Assembly (NCBI GenBank): GCA_031265005.1
Contig: JAISDD010000158.1
Location: 1-16,440, forward strand
From: Syntrophomonadaceae bacterium
GTDB lineage: Bacteria; Bacillota; Syntrophomonadia; Syntrophomonadales; Syntrophomonadaceae
Length of the DNA: 16,440 nucleotides
Direction: 5' to 3'
The position numbers and the translations under genes were made by a program. Positions 7,901-13,437 of this stretch are shown piece after piece. Within the stretch, counting starts at the first letter, position 1. Every line of letters starts with the position of its first letter. Under the pieces are notes generated by a model. The model ran no database searches and was not told where the DNA came from. It was given only the letters and a program-made list of their open reading frames with translations.

Positions 7901-8364
7901 CCCGCATAATCTCCGGTCAGCAATTTTTGAGGCACTTCTCCCGCTATGCACGCAGACAAAGCAATTAAGCCTTGATGATACTCTTCCAGCAATTGCCTGT
8001 CAACGCGCGGTTTATAATAAAAGCCTTCCAAAAAAGAACGGCTTACCAGTTGAATCAGGTTTCTATACCCTTCCTGATTTTTACATAAAAGAATCAAATG
8101 GTACATAGCGTCATCTATGCGGGCTTCTTTGTCAAAACGGCTGCGCGGAGCCACATAAACTTCACAGCCAATGATCGGTTTTATCCCGCAGCGTTTTGCC
8201 GCTTTATAAAAATCAATCGCGCCATACAATACTCCGTGGTCGGTGATCGCGACCGCAGGCATGTCTAATTCGCGGGCTTTATCCACCAGCTTATTTATAC
8301 GGCTTGCCCCGTCCAGCAAACTATATTCCGTATGAGTGTGCAGATGCACAAAACTTTTACCCAT
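4972..8364 (-). CDS. dnaE: DNA polymerase III alpha subunit, DnaE type
   Basis: A 1130-residue replicative polymerase subunit. The PHP domain opens the protein: FVHLHTHTEYSLLDGA (5-20) with the metal-type HxH, TDHG, GCEVY (66-70), YHLILL, and SNDIHYL (205-211), which looks intact. The polymerase core has GPGRGSAAGSLVSYVLG (356-372), PDIDVDF (397-403) with two catalytic Asp, and KMDILGLRTLT (549-559) with the third. A helix-hairpin-helix-like stretch (about 819-870) and an OB fold (about 974-1054) follow. QVSLFG (905-910) matches the beta-clamp-binding pattern. There is no inserted DEDD exonuclease domain, so it is not PolC. The start at 8364 is chosen because AGGAG lies 6 nt upstream; an in-frame ATG 11 codons earlier has no such site and would prepend residues not matching the family. 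The SASP gene lies 90 bp upstream. Confidence 0.97.
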   Translation of the reverse strand: MGKSFVHLHTHTEYSLLDGASRINKLVDKARELDMPAVAITDHGVLYGAIDFYKAAKRCGIKPIIGCEVYVAPRSRFDKEARIDDAMYHLILLCKNQEGYRNLIQLVSRSFLEGFYYKPRVDRQLLEEYHQGLIALSACIAGEVPQKLLTGDYAGALETASYYENLFGHDNYYLELQDHHIPEEKTAYEGLVKISRELGIPLVASNDIHYLNAADAEVHDILLCIQTGSVVTDEKRMRFPGNHFYMKSRAEMEELFPDAWEALDNTLKIAEQCNVEFNFEEFLLPQFIVPSGQDPEIYFKDLVYLRYQEKYPDDEIESRQRLEYEMKIIIEMGFAGYFLIVADLISWARKNQIPVGPGRGSAAGSLVSYVLGITSLDPLKYGLIFERFLNPERVSLPDIDVDFCFVNRDRIINYIVEKYGAENVAQIITFGTMAARAAIKDVGRALDVSYAIVDRIAKMIPAAIGVTIDRALEAVPDLIRAYETDYQTKRIIDIAKAIEGMPRHASMHAAGVVIGSEELQRVLPLQKTSDGHVITQYTKETVEEIGLLKMDILGLRTLTVLNNAVDIIARTKGIKVDLDNLKLDDKKVYDLLSSGKTVGVFQLESDGLRRILAEMKPNRFEDIVAVIALYRPGPLGSGMVEDFINRKQGRQPIEYLHPSLENILQETYGVILYQEQVMQIAGQIAGFTMGEADGLRRAMGKKKPQEIIAQRDHFISGARKHQVNADIAGRLFDLMESFAGYGFNKSHSAAYALISFQTAYLKAYFPTEYMCAFLGSVIDNQDRIVYYLKECQRLGIKILPPSINESYENFTAVGADIRFGLGAIKNVGYNAVRSIVQLRKQGAFLSIFDFCCRIDLGQINKRMMENMIVAGCFDELGISRKEGLSVMDKCLDIAALKKQEDQSGQVSLFGAEELMLEEPVVKIKGEFPVQEKLNREKEVLGFYISGSPLDQIKESWPLLITHAVEKLSSHNDGQYIRIAGIILNLNRKVSKKGEAYAQFKLEDFTGKLDVIAFPQVLRKFGTAIQPESVVVAEGIYDLQDESPKLILKKIMAMPEAVSKIFIRIGADNENDNIQGKVLHVLSQYRGESEVVVNLPNKHAIVLDERFKVKPCLDLKHALVKLCGQNNVWYA

Positions 8365-8454
8365 AATCGTCTCCTGTATGTAAAAGGACATATCCATAAA
8401 GCTTTATAAATCATTAATAAATACAGCGTCTGGCCATGTCCATCCGTATCAATA

Positions 8455-8634
8455 TTATTTTTCGTTTCTTTCTTTTAATCGTTTGGCCACCATTCCGCCT
8501 ACTTGACCGCAAACTTTATTGCTCAGAACTCCCCATCCTTTATCCTGAACCAAGTCCCACACGCCTAATTCTTTAGCAATTTCTATTTTCAGTAGATCCC
8601 GTTCAGTCAAAGGCTTAGATTTTCGGGCTGTCAT
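8455..8634 (-). CDS. Alpha/beta-type small acid-soluble spore protein
   Basis: A 59-residue reading frame on the reverse strand, ATG at 8634, with AAAGGAG 7 nt upstream. The centre KIEIAKELGV (16-25) and the C-terminal GQVGGMVAKRLKE (43-55) match the two conserved blocks of alpha/beta-type SASPs, which coat spore DNA and protect it from UV and hydrolysis. E18-I19-A20 corresponds to the 'EIA' site where germination protease GPR cleaves. The middle (GVWDLVQDKGWGVLSNKV) departs from the Bacillus 'GVNLGADTTARANGSVGG' type and resembles divergent SASPs of Peptococcaceae and Negativicutes. It lies between the HAD gene (27 bp) and dnaE (90 bp), all leftward. I could not identify a convincing sigma-G promoter. 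It is strong evidence that the organism sporulates. Confidence 0.87.
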   Translation of the reverse strand: MTARKSKPLTERDLLKIEIAKELGVWDLVQDKGWGVLSNKVCGQVGGMVAKRLKERNEK

Positions 8635-8661
8635 CCGCTTTCTCCTTTACTAAATTATAAA

Positions 8662-9375
8662 TTACTTAGGATAGCCGTTACATAAAAAATCGTATAGCTC
8701 CTCTATATCCCCGTGCCAATCAGGTATAAAACCTTTATTTCTTTCGATAAGCATGTTTTCCACCAGAAAAGTTTTCATGCCCGTAGAACCGGCAACTAAA
8801 TCTTCTCCGGAATCATTTCCGATCATCAGGCAACGTTGGGGGCTTACTTTTAGGATATCAGCTATCTCTAAATAATATTCAGGAAAAGGTTTGCAATAAT
8901 GCATGATTTCATAGGAGGTAATCAAATCAAAAGAATACTGCTCTATTCCTGCCCAGCGTAATCGTTCAGTGATGGCTTGCAGAGGGAAAACGGCATTGGT
9001 AGCGATTGCTACTTTTGTTCTTTTTTTGAAAGCTTCTTTTACAATTTCAGCCGCTATATCAAACGTACGGCATCTGAATTGTAATTTAGGAAAACAATAT
9101 TCATAAAAATAGTTAAAGAATCTTTGGCTGTCCGCCATCTTATAATCCGAGCGCTTTAAAAAAGCCTCCCAGAATGTTTCTTCATTGGTAGCCTTACCAT
9201 CCTGGCTGTTCATCATTACATCAGTCGCGGTAATTATTTGGGCCACCAGCTCTTTCCCAGACATACCTTGCGCGTCAGCCGCGGTAATCATTTCCTGAAA
9301 ATAATAATTCAAAAAAACGTCTATGTCCAAATTCAATAAAGTTCCGTCCAAATCAAACAATATAGCGTCAAACAA
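8662..9375 (-). CDS. HAD-superfamily hydrolase (TTG start)
   Basis: A 237-residue haloacid-dehalogenase-type phosphatase. All four motifs are present: motif I FDLDGT (7-12) with Asp8 and Asp10, motif II IATNA (124-128) with Thr126, motif III Lys162 in CKPFPEYYLE, and motif IV GNDSGEDL (186-193) with Asp188 and Asp192. The roughly 100-residue helical insert between motifs I and II is a C1-type cap, as in YjjG/Gph-like small-metabolite phosphatases. Substrate cannot be deduced. The start is TTG, 2 nt after the stop of the CMD gene; the AAAGGTGG at the end of that gene serves as ribosome binding site, which suggests translational coupling. No other start precedes motif I. Confidence 0.9.
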   Translation of the reverse strand: MFDAILFDLDGTLLNLDIDVFLNYYFQEMITAADAQGMSGKELVAQIITATDVMMNSQDGKATNEETFWEAFLKRSDYKMADSQRFFNYFYEYCFPKLQFRCRTFDIAAEIVKEAFKKRTKVAIATNAVFPLQAITERLRWAGIEQYSFDLITSYEIMHYCKPFPEYYLEIADILKVSPQRCLMIGNDSGEDLVAGSTGMKTFLVENMLIERNKGFIPDWHGDIEELYDFLCNGYPK

Positions 9376-9377
9376 TT

Positions 9378-9692
9378 TTACTTACCACCTTTAAATTCAC
9401 TAGCCGACAAAAAAGTCTTTAAAGTATCCATGCCGCTTACATAATATGCCAGTCTTAAAGCTTCTTTAATTTCTTGTTCACTCGCGCCGGCCGCTCTGGC
9501 TTTTTCAGCCACCGTTCCAACCCCTTCGCTTGATCCTTTAGCCGCGTCTAAAGCCAGCACTATCAAATGGGCTGTCTTTTCGTCAAGCGCTTCCGGGCGC
9601 ATAGCTTTTTCTATTACTTGATTTATCAATTCGGCAAAATCAGGGTCTAAGTGTTTATATTCTTCCGCAAACCATGGTAAAACAGCTTTCAT
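9378..9692 (-). CDS. Carboxymuconolactone decarboxylase-family protein
   Basis: A 104-residue all-helical protein of the CMD/AhpD family by its pattern LDEKTAHLIVLALDAAKG followed by ARAAGASEQEIKEALRLAY. AhpD-type members are peroxidase partners using a CxxC...H centre. Here that segment reads GSSEGVGTVAEKA, without either Cys or the His, so thiol peroxidase chemistry is not expected and the function is unknown. Start choice: the frame is open to a TTG at 9794, but the promoter at 9735-9762 would begin transcription near 9728, inside that extension, and the extra residues look unlike the family. ATG at 9692 has GGGAG 11 nt upstream and begins MKAVLPWFAEEY, a typical start; ATG at 9710 is the alternative. 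It is coupled to the HAD gene by 2 nt. Confidence 0.8.
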   Translation of the reverse strand: MKAVLPWFAEEYKHLDPDFAELINQVIEKAMRPEALDEKTAHLIVLALDAAKGSSEGVGTVAEKARAAGASEQEIKEALRLAYYVSGMDTLKTFLSASEFKGGK

Positions 9693-9734
9693 CTCGCTAA
9701 AATCTCCCATAGGCAAACATTTTACTATATTAAC

Positions 9735-9762
9735 ATTATAGTGAAAAAAAACGTCTTGTAAA
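9735..9762 (-). promoter_or_regulatory. sigma-A-type promoter for the CMD-HAD-SASP-dnaE block
   Basis: On the reverse strand, TTTACA (9762-9757) is separated by 16 bp from a perfect TATAAT (9740-9735). Eleven of twelve positions match the consensus. Predicted transcription starts near 9728, about 36 nt before the ATG at 9692. It is the only clear promoter seen upstream of this leftward block. Confidence 0.6.
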
Positions 9763-9878
9763 AGATTATTACTATAACCAACCTTTTGCGTCAATTATTT
9801 TTACTAACTAAAGAAGGAATATTTGGAAAATAATAGAATATATTATTATCTTTTAAACGATTGAAAGGCGGAGGTTAT

Positions 9879-11051
9879 ATGTTTTTTACATTTTTGAACA
9901 AAAGTAAAATATCTTTTGTTGATCCTTCTTTACTTATTTCTTATTCTCCCCCCCATGTTATGTATTACTTTTATAACAGCGCTCTTTTTATAAGCACAGA
10001 TTTTTACGCTTCATTATCTCATATGGTTCCGGAACAGGAGCTTTTTACAGAGGCTCAAAAAAACTGGATTGATTTTATAGGCGTCGAATTAAACGCCTTT
10101 TCCGACATGCGCTTACTTAGTGAAAACGAATATCTGCACACTTTAGGCCCTTACTATTACGCGCCTACTCAAACCAGGATATATTTCTCCAAAGCTCAGC
10201 CTTCTCCTGAAGAAAGTTTATGCGCCCAAGATTTAGAAATCCTGGGGGATTTACAAGCGGTTACTCCTTTAGATTCTATGCTAAAATTACTCTCTAAAAA
10301 AACAAACAAAAAAAACAACCGCACCCGGGAAGAATTAATTCAAGATATAACCCTTTGCTTAACAGCGTTTAAAGAAAGCGCCCGCATTAATAAACAATTA
10401 AATTATTTTAATAAATTTCTCGAAACCAGGACGGCAGTACTGCGTGACAAAGAGTTTCATTTACCCGAACCGGACAACATACCTGCCAAACCTGAAAAAA
10501 TACAATACCTATCTGATATTCCTCCTAAACGCGGTTTTTTGAATTTTGTAAAAGCAAAAAGGGAACCGGAACCCCCAGATAAAAGTTTTAACCAAGCTTT
10601 AAAAATTTATTATATACGCTATCGTGAATATGAGAAAGCTTGTGAGCGTTACAAAAACGTTTTGGAAAATTGGCAGGAAATAAAACATTCATTTATCGCC
10701 CTTTGCCAAAAAGAAACCGAAGAAACCAAAAAAAACATTAAACAACTTCAAGAACAGCTCAGGACCTGCAATGTTATTTTGCAGAAATCACCCATACATC
10801 AAAAATATCAGGACCAGAAAATTTTACTGGCGTTTAAAGAATATCTGGAAACAGGGCGCGCCTGCGACATCCCTTCCTGCATGAACATTTTTGAGGAGGA
10901 AAGCCTGTGGAATGAAATAAAAGCCGGGCAGGAACGGATCGAAAATACCATATACTTTTTACAAAACGACAACGAAAATGTTCGTTTAGCTCAAAAACAC
11001 ATAAAGAACTTATTGGAAGAAAAAAGGTTCAGTGAAATGGTAAAAGCTTAA
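9879..11051 (+). CDS. Conserved-looking hypothetical protein with coiled-coil segments
   Basis: A 390-residue protein of unknown function. The frame is open from a TTG at 9861, but that codon lies within the purine-rich AAAGGCGGAGG ribosome binding site, so ATG at 9879 is taken as start (GGAGG ends 4 nt before it; AAAGG 10 nt before it). The N-terminal third (1-125) is aromatic-rich (YYFYNSALFISTDFYA, GPYYYAPTQTRIYF) and looks globular. Residues about 140-150 are Lys/Asn-rich. About 236-300 and 340-385 are charged, heptad-like helices that could form coiled coils. The motif IHQKYQDQKILLAFKEYLET (306-325), then GRAC and later MNIFEEESLWNEIKAG, reminds me of uncharacterised clostridial proteins with a 'YLETGR...YN.YE.E' block. 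There is no signal peptide or membrane segment. It diverges from the CMD gene. Confidence 0.75.
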   Translation: MFFTFLNKSKISFVDPSLLISYSPPHVMYYFYNSALFISTDFYASLSHMVPEQELFTEAQKNWIDFIGVELNAFSDMRLLSENEYLHTLGPYYYAPTQTRIYFSKAQPSPEESLCAQDLEILGDLQAVTPLDSMLKLLSKKTNKKNNRTREELIQDITLCLTAFKESARINKQLNYFNKFLETRTAVLRDKEFHLPEPDNIPAKPEKIQYLSDIPPKRGFLNFVKAKREPEPPDKSFNQALKIYYIRYREYEKACERYKNVLENWQEIKHSFIALCQKETEETKKNIKQLQEQLRTCNVILQKSPIHQKYQDQKILLAFKEYLETGRACDIPSCMNIFEEESLWNEIKAGQERIENTIYFLQNDNENVRLAQKHIKNLLEEKRFSEMVKA

Positions 11052-11072
11052 AAATAACCGGCTATATGCCTG

Positions 11073-11186
11073 CTATACTTCCAGCGCACAAACGAGAGAG
11101 TTACGCGTTTTGGCCTTTTGGTCATTTAAGCGGGCGAAGAGGTTTTTACTCTCTCGTTCAATCGCATTTGTAACCTTTCTTTTCAT
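11073..11186 (-). CDS. Doubtful small basic protein, 37 aa
   Basis: A reverse-strand frame from ATG at 11186 to TAG at 11073 encodes a basic, helix-prone peptide starting MKRKVTNAIERESKNLFARL. AAGGA lies 9 nt before the ATG. The frame stays open 16 codons further upstream to another ATG. No family is recognised. The 11-bp inverted repeat 11091-11158 lies within it, so the coding reading may be a by-product of an RNA or DNA structure. The only support is the ribosome binding site and plausible residue composition. Confidence 0.25.
   Translation of the reverse strand: MKRKVTNAIERESKNLFARLNDQKAKTRNSLVCALEV
11091..11158. repeat. 11-bp perfect inverted repeat
   Basis: AACGAGAGAGT (11091-11101) and ACTCTCTCGTT (11148-11158) are exact inverse complements, separated by 46 bp that hold a smaller GGCC-TTTT-GGTC foldback. 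No T-run follows on either side, so it is not a simple terminator. It lies 40 bp after the stop of the 390-aa protein gene. Confidence 0.6.
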
Positions 11187-11470
11187 TGTTATTTTTCCTT
11201 GTTTAATTATTTTGATATAACTGCAAGTGGTCATGTTTTTACAAATCTATCGTGCCAATTATTATTGTAAAAAGCACCAAAAGGCGCCCTTTTTCAGGCT
11301 TTGCTTCAAAACTGCGCCTTAAAACAAAGGAACATAGTTATTTTTATACTGTACTCCATAAGTTGCAGTTTTTCATTGAAACTTATACATGAATACGAAA
11401 AATCGCGTTTTGGAACGGGTCCCGGCGGGATGCAAACGAGAATTGTTGCTGGTCAATTAACTATTTTGTT

Positions 11471-11489
11471 ACATAATATCACATTATGT
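11471..11489. promoter_or_regulatory. Operator-like dyad next to an extended -10 promoter
   Basis: ACATAATATCACATTATGT is a perfect 7-bp dyad with a 5-bp centre. It is followed 3 bp later by TGCTATAAT (11493-11501), a perfect extended -10 element. The dyad covers the place where a -35 box would be, and no good -35 is present. This is the geometry expected for a regulated promoter. The next rightward elements are the transposase relic and the DUF975 gene. Confidence 0.4.
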
Positions 11490-11492
11490 CTA

Positions 11493-11501
11493 TGCTATAA
11501 T
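11493..11501 (+). promoter_or_regulatory. Extended -10 element (TGNTATAAT)
   Basis: TGC followed by TATAAT is a perfect extended -10 box, a type that can work without a -35 region. It would transcribe rightward through the IS630 relic and, if nothing stops it, into the DUF975 gene about 230 bp downstream. It may be the former promoter of the insertion sequence. Confidence 0.4.
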
Positions 11502-11553
11502 ATTTTATTTTAATAATATAAAGCGCTGGGTTAAATATACCGATAATAAAGAC

Positions 11554-11667
11554 ATGCTCTATAGTACCGATTACAGGAAAATGGTAATAGCGTACAAGCT
11601 GAACGGACATATTTTCTCAGGACTGAAAGAAGTGTTCAAAACAACGTTGCGAACATATTACAAATGA
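11554..11667 (+). pseudogene. Remnant of an IS630-type transposase (N-terminal HTH)
   Basis: The 37-codon frame MLYSTDYRKMVIAYKLNGHI followed by FSGLKEVFKTTLRTYYK matches the start of the helix-turn-helix domain at the N-terminus of IS630-type transposases, which typically read 'YS.DfRk.Vi.Y...Gh...e..evF.is..Tyy.W'. The expected Trp codon after TYYK is TGA here, a likely nonsense change, and the sequence beyond it no longer resembles transposase. No ribosome binding site and no DDE catalytic region are present. Terminal inverted repeats and a TA duplication were not identified. This is a decayed fragment, not an active element. Confidence 0.6.
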
Positions 11668-11688
11668 AAAAAGTCCAACTGCTCGATA

Positions 11689-11707
11689 CCTGCTTGTATA
11701 CAGCAGG
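11689..11707. other. Small hairpin ahead of the DUF975 gene
   Basis: CCTGCT (11689-11694) pairs with AGCAGG (11702-11707) around a 7-nt loop. It ends 16 nt before the AAAGGA ribosome binding site, has no T-run and is therefore not a terminator. It could shape the leader of the DUF975 mRNA, or be incidental. Confidence 0.3.
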
Positions 11708-11737
11708 GTCAAACAACTATTGAAAGGAACCTGGTCA

Positions 11738-12361
11738 ATGATAGAAAGACTTCCGTTAAAAATGGCCGCGAAAGAGCAAATCAGCGGCAACATCGGTATA
11801 TTGTTCATATGCTTCGTTATTATTTTCATTATTACTTTAGGCGCCTCCTTTATCCTTTTCGCCTCCTTCATTATAGCTCCTTCTTTTCATATGGGGCTGA
11901 TAATGATCTTTTTGAACCTGACCGAAGGCGTTAAACCCAAAGCGGAAAATGTGTTCAAAGGTTTTGATTTTTTTGGCAAAGCCCTGTGGCTGAATATTCT
12001 GATCATGGTTTTTGTCTTTTTATGGTCATTGTTATTAATAGTGCCGGGAATCATTAAAATGATTTCTTACTCTATGTCATATTATATTTTAGCGGATAAT
12101 CCGGAAATGACCGCTCGAGAGGCTTTGAACAGCAGTAAAGAAATGATGCACGGGCATAAAAAGGATTTGTTTGTTTTGATTTTGTCGTTTTTTTGGTGGT
12201 TCCTCTTGGTGGGGGTTACTTGCGGAATAGCCGCAATATATGTCCATCCTTATGTGATGGCTACCATAACTAATTTTTATAAAACGATCAAAAACAAAAA
12301 TGACAGCGGCAACGCCGCGATGGTGCAAGAGCCTGCTTTTTTCCCTTACGAAACGGACTGA
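11738..12361 (+). CDS. DUF975 family integral membrane protein
   Basis: A 207-residue membrane protein. Hydrophobic segments lie near residues 18-45, 48-58, 83-109 and 146-178. The block LWSLLLIVPGIIKMISYSMS followed by YYILADNPEMTAREALNSSKEMMHGHKKDLF (about 98-148) is the hallmark of DUF975, as are the upstream FLNL and GFDFF. The function of the family is not known. The start is ATG at 11738, preceded 9 nt earlier by AAAGGA; the TTG at 11720 in the same frame precedes that site and is rejected. It is convergent with the rhomboid gene, stops 20 bp apart. Possible transcription from the extended -10 at 11493. Confidence 0.85.
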   Translation: MIERLPLKMAAKEQISGNIGILFICFVIIFIITLGASFILFASFIIAPSFHMGLIMIFLNLTEGVKPKAENVFKGFDFFGKALWLNILIMVFVFLWSLLLIVPGIIKMISYSMSYYILADNPEMTAREALNSSKEMMHGHKKDLFVLILSFFWWFLLVGVTCGIAAIYVHPYVMATITNFYKTIKNKNDSGNAAMVQEPAFFPYETD

Positions 12362-12381
12362 GCTTACATAATAAAACGAGT

Positions 12382-13053
12382 TTACGAATCAAAAAATTCT
12401 TCTTTATTAGATTTTATAAAAACCCGGTACAATATCATGCCGGCTGCAAATCCTCCAATGTGGGCCCAAAAAGCCACATTGCTGTAATTTTTATAGCCAA
12501 ACACCGCAAAAGTCCCGCCCCAAACCTGGCTTAATATCCAAAAACCTAAAAATATCCAAGCCGGTAAGTTGAAAAAAAACAAAGGCGGAATATAAGTAAA
12601 AATACGCGCTTTTTTAAACATGCAGAAATAAGCTCCCATGATTCCCGCTACCGCGCCGGAAGCTCCTATTACCGGAATATACGAATCGGAAAAAACCGCG
12701 CAATGCACTAAAGCGGCAATAATACCGCAAATAATATAAAAAAAGAAGAACCTCCATTTTCCCATTCTATCTTCCAAATTATCTCCAAAAAGCCATAAAC
12801 TCCACATATTTCCTAACAAATGCATCCAACCGCCATGTAAGAACATATAGGAAATAAACGGCAAATAACTTGCGGCGCCAATCTGCCCGGATTTAAAATC
12901 AAGCGGTACCAGTCCCCATGTTTCAAACATTCGCTCTACTTCATCAGGTCCTAAAGATAATTGCGAAACAAAAACAAAAAAATTAAGCGCTATCAATACT
13001 ACTGTAACAATGGGAAAAGAAGCGCTGCGAGTACTGTCTCGAAGGGGAATCAT
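12382..13053 (-). CDS. Rhomboid family intramembrane serine protease
   Basis: A 223-residue polytopic membrane protein with the rhomboid catalytic pattern. HGGWMHLLGN (73-82) supplies the oxyanion-side His78 and Asn82, GASGAVAG (130-137) the nucleophile Ser132, and AFWAHIGGFAAG (194-205) the catalytic His198. WSLWLFGDNLEDRMGKWRFF (84-103) is the usual loop. Rhomboids cleave transmembrane segments of other membrane proteins; the substrate is unknown. The protein is of bacterial core type with six predicted helices and a short N-terminus. GGAGG lies 7 nt before the ATG. It is divergent from the DegV gene and convergent with DUF975. Confidence 0.95.
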   Translation of the reverse strand: MIPLRDSTRSASFPIVTVVLIALNFFVFVSQLSLGPDEVERMFETWGLVPLDFKSGQIGAASYLPFISYMFLHGGWMHLLGNMWSLWLFGDNLEDRMGKWRFFFFYIICGIIAALVHCAVFSDSYIPVIGASGAVAGIMGAYFCMFKKARIFTYIPPLFFFNLPAWIFLGFWILSQVWGGTFAVFGYKNYSNVAFWAHIGGFAAGMILYRVFIKSNKEEFFDS

Positions 13054-13193
13054 TTTACTGCCTCCTGTCTTTCTGTTTATTTTATCCTAAATCACTGGCG
13101 GCAACAACAATATTACCTTCTTTGCCTGTACAGACTGTTTTTTTATTCAATGATACTGAAAGATTTAATCATAGGTTCCCCAATTATGTTATC

Positions 13194-13223
13194 TTTATAA
13201 ACAATTTATAGTAAATATGTAAA
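13194..13223 (-). promoter_or_regulatory. Candidate promoter of the rhomboid gene
   Basis: On the reverse strand, TTTACA (13223-13218) and TATAAA (13199-13194) are 18 bp apart, five of six matches each. The leader would be about 130 nt. The surrounding DNA is very AT-rich, so a chance match is possible. Confidence 0.3.
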
Positions 13224-13250
13224 AATATATGTATATATTTAACGTTAAAT
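13223..13250. promoter_or_regulatory. Two overlapping perfect dyads
   Basis: AAATATATGTATATATTT (13223-13240) is an 8+2+8 dyad, and ATTTAACGTTAAAT (13237-13250) is a 14-bp perfect palindrome sharing four bases with it. They sit just upstream of the candidate rhomboid -35 box. They could be an operator for either divergent gene. The first is so AT-rich that chance is a real possibility; the second, with its central CG, is less so. Confidence 0.35.
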
Positions 13251-13380
13251 AGTAAATCTAGACTAAAAAAAGAGACTGATATATAATACAAAAATAGACA
13301 AAATAAACGCTGTTATTTTTTCTATAAATTGATATACTGCAACTAACATTTACAATTTTTTTGTGGTATGCGGATTTTAC

Positions 13381-13386
13381 TATAAT
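13381..13386 (+). promoter_or_regulatory. Perfect -10 box upstream of the DegV gene
   Basis: TATAAT lies about 50 nt before the DegV start, giving a leader of about 45 nt. No good -35 box is seen at 16-18 bp; the T-rich run at 13355-13362 is the nearest approximation. It is probably the DegV promoter, possibly helped by an activator. Confidence 0.4.
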
Positions 13387-13437
13387 ATGGTTTTCCGTTA
13401 AACTAATAATCATTTAACTTTTGTTGGAGGTATGAAT

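Larger units (their letters stand above)
11052..11553. other. Gene-poor stretch with inverted repeats
   Basis: About 500 bp without a confident gene. It contains a doubtful reverse-strand small ORF (11073-11186), an 11-bp inverted repeat (11091-11158), an imperfect hairpin AAAAAGCACC/GGCGCCCTTTTT (11269-11295), a 7-bp inverted repeat AAGGCGC (11281-11287) with GCGCCTT (11314-11320), and a dyad plus extended -10 box at 11471-11501. A 70-codon rightward frame from 11301 has no ribosome binding site and unnatural composition, so it is not called. With the transposase relic that follows, the stretch looks like decayed mobile DNA. Confidence 0.5.
13054..13437. other. Divergent intergenic region with two AT-rich dyads
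   Basis: About 380 bp between the rhomboid and DegV starts. It holds the ribosome binding sites of both genes, a leftward promoter candidate (13194-13223), the dyads at 13223-13250 and a perfect TATAAT (13381-13386) facing DegV. A short reverse-strand stretch before the rhomboid gene can be read as a 22-codon peptide but has no ribosome binding site, and I do not call it. Confidence 0.5.

Noticed and set aside
8365..8397. Longer dnaE start at 8397
   Set aside because: AGGAG sits 6 nt before the ATG at 8364, and the family begins at the FVHLHTH segment; the extra 11 residues have no ribosome binding site.
8640..8690. sigma-G-like -10 (TATCCTA) upstream of the SASP gene
   Set aside because: Only five of seven positions match and no suitable -35 is found at 17-18 bp.
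11400..11450. GC-rich patch GGGTCCCGGCGGGA thought to be a tRNA remnant
   Set aside because: No acceptor stem, no anticodon arm and no T-loop consensus can be drawn.
11301..11513. 70-codon rightward frame in the gap
   Set aside because: No ribosome binding site, Cys/Leu/Ile-rich translation of AT-rich DNA, and its 3' end covers the extended -10 promoter.
13085..13155. 22-codon reverse-strand peptide upstream of the rhomboid gene, starting TTG
   Set aside because: No ribosome binding site and no recognised family; probably part of the leader.
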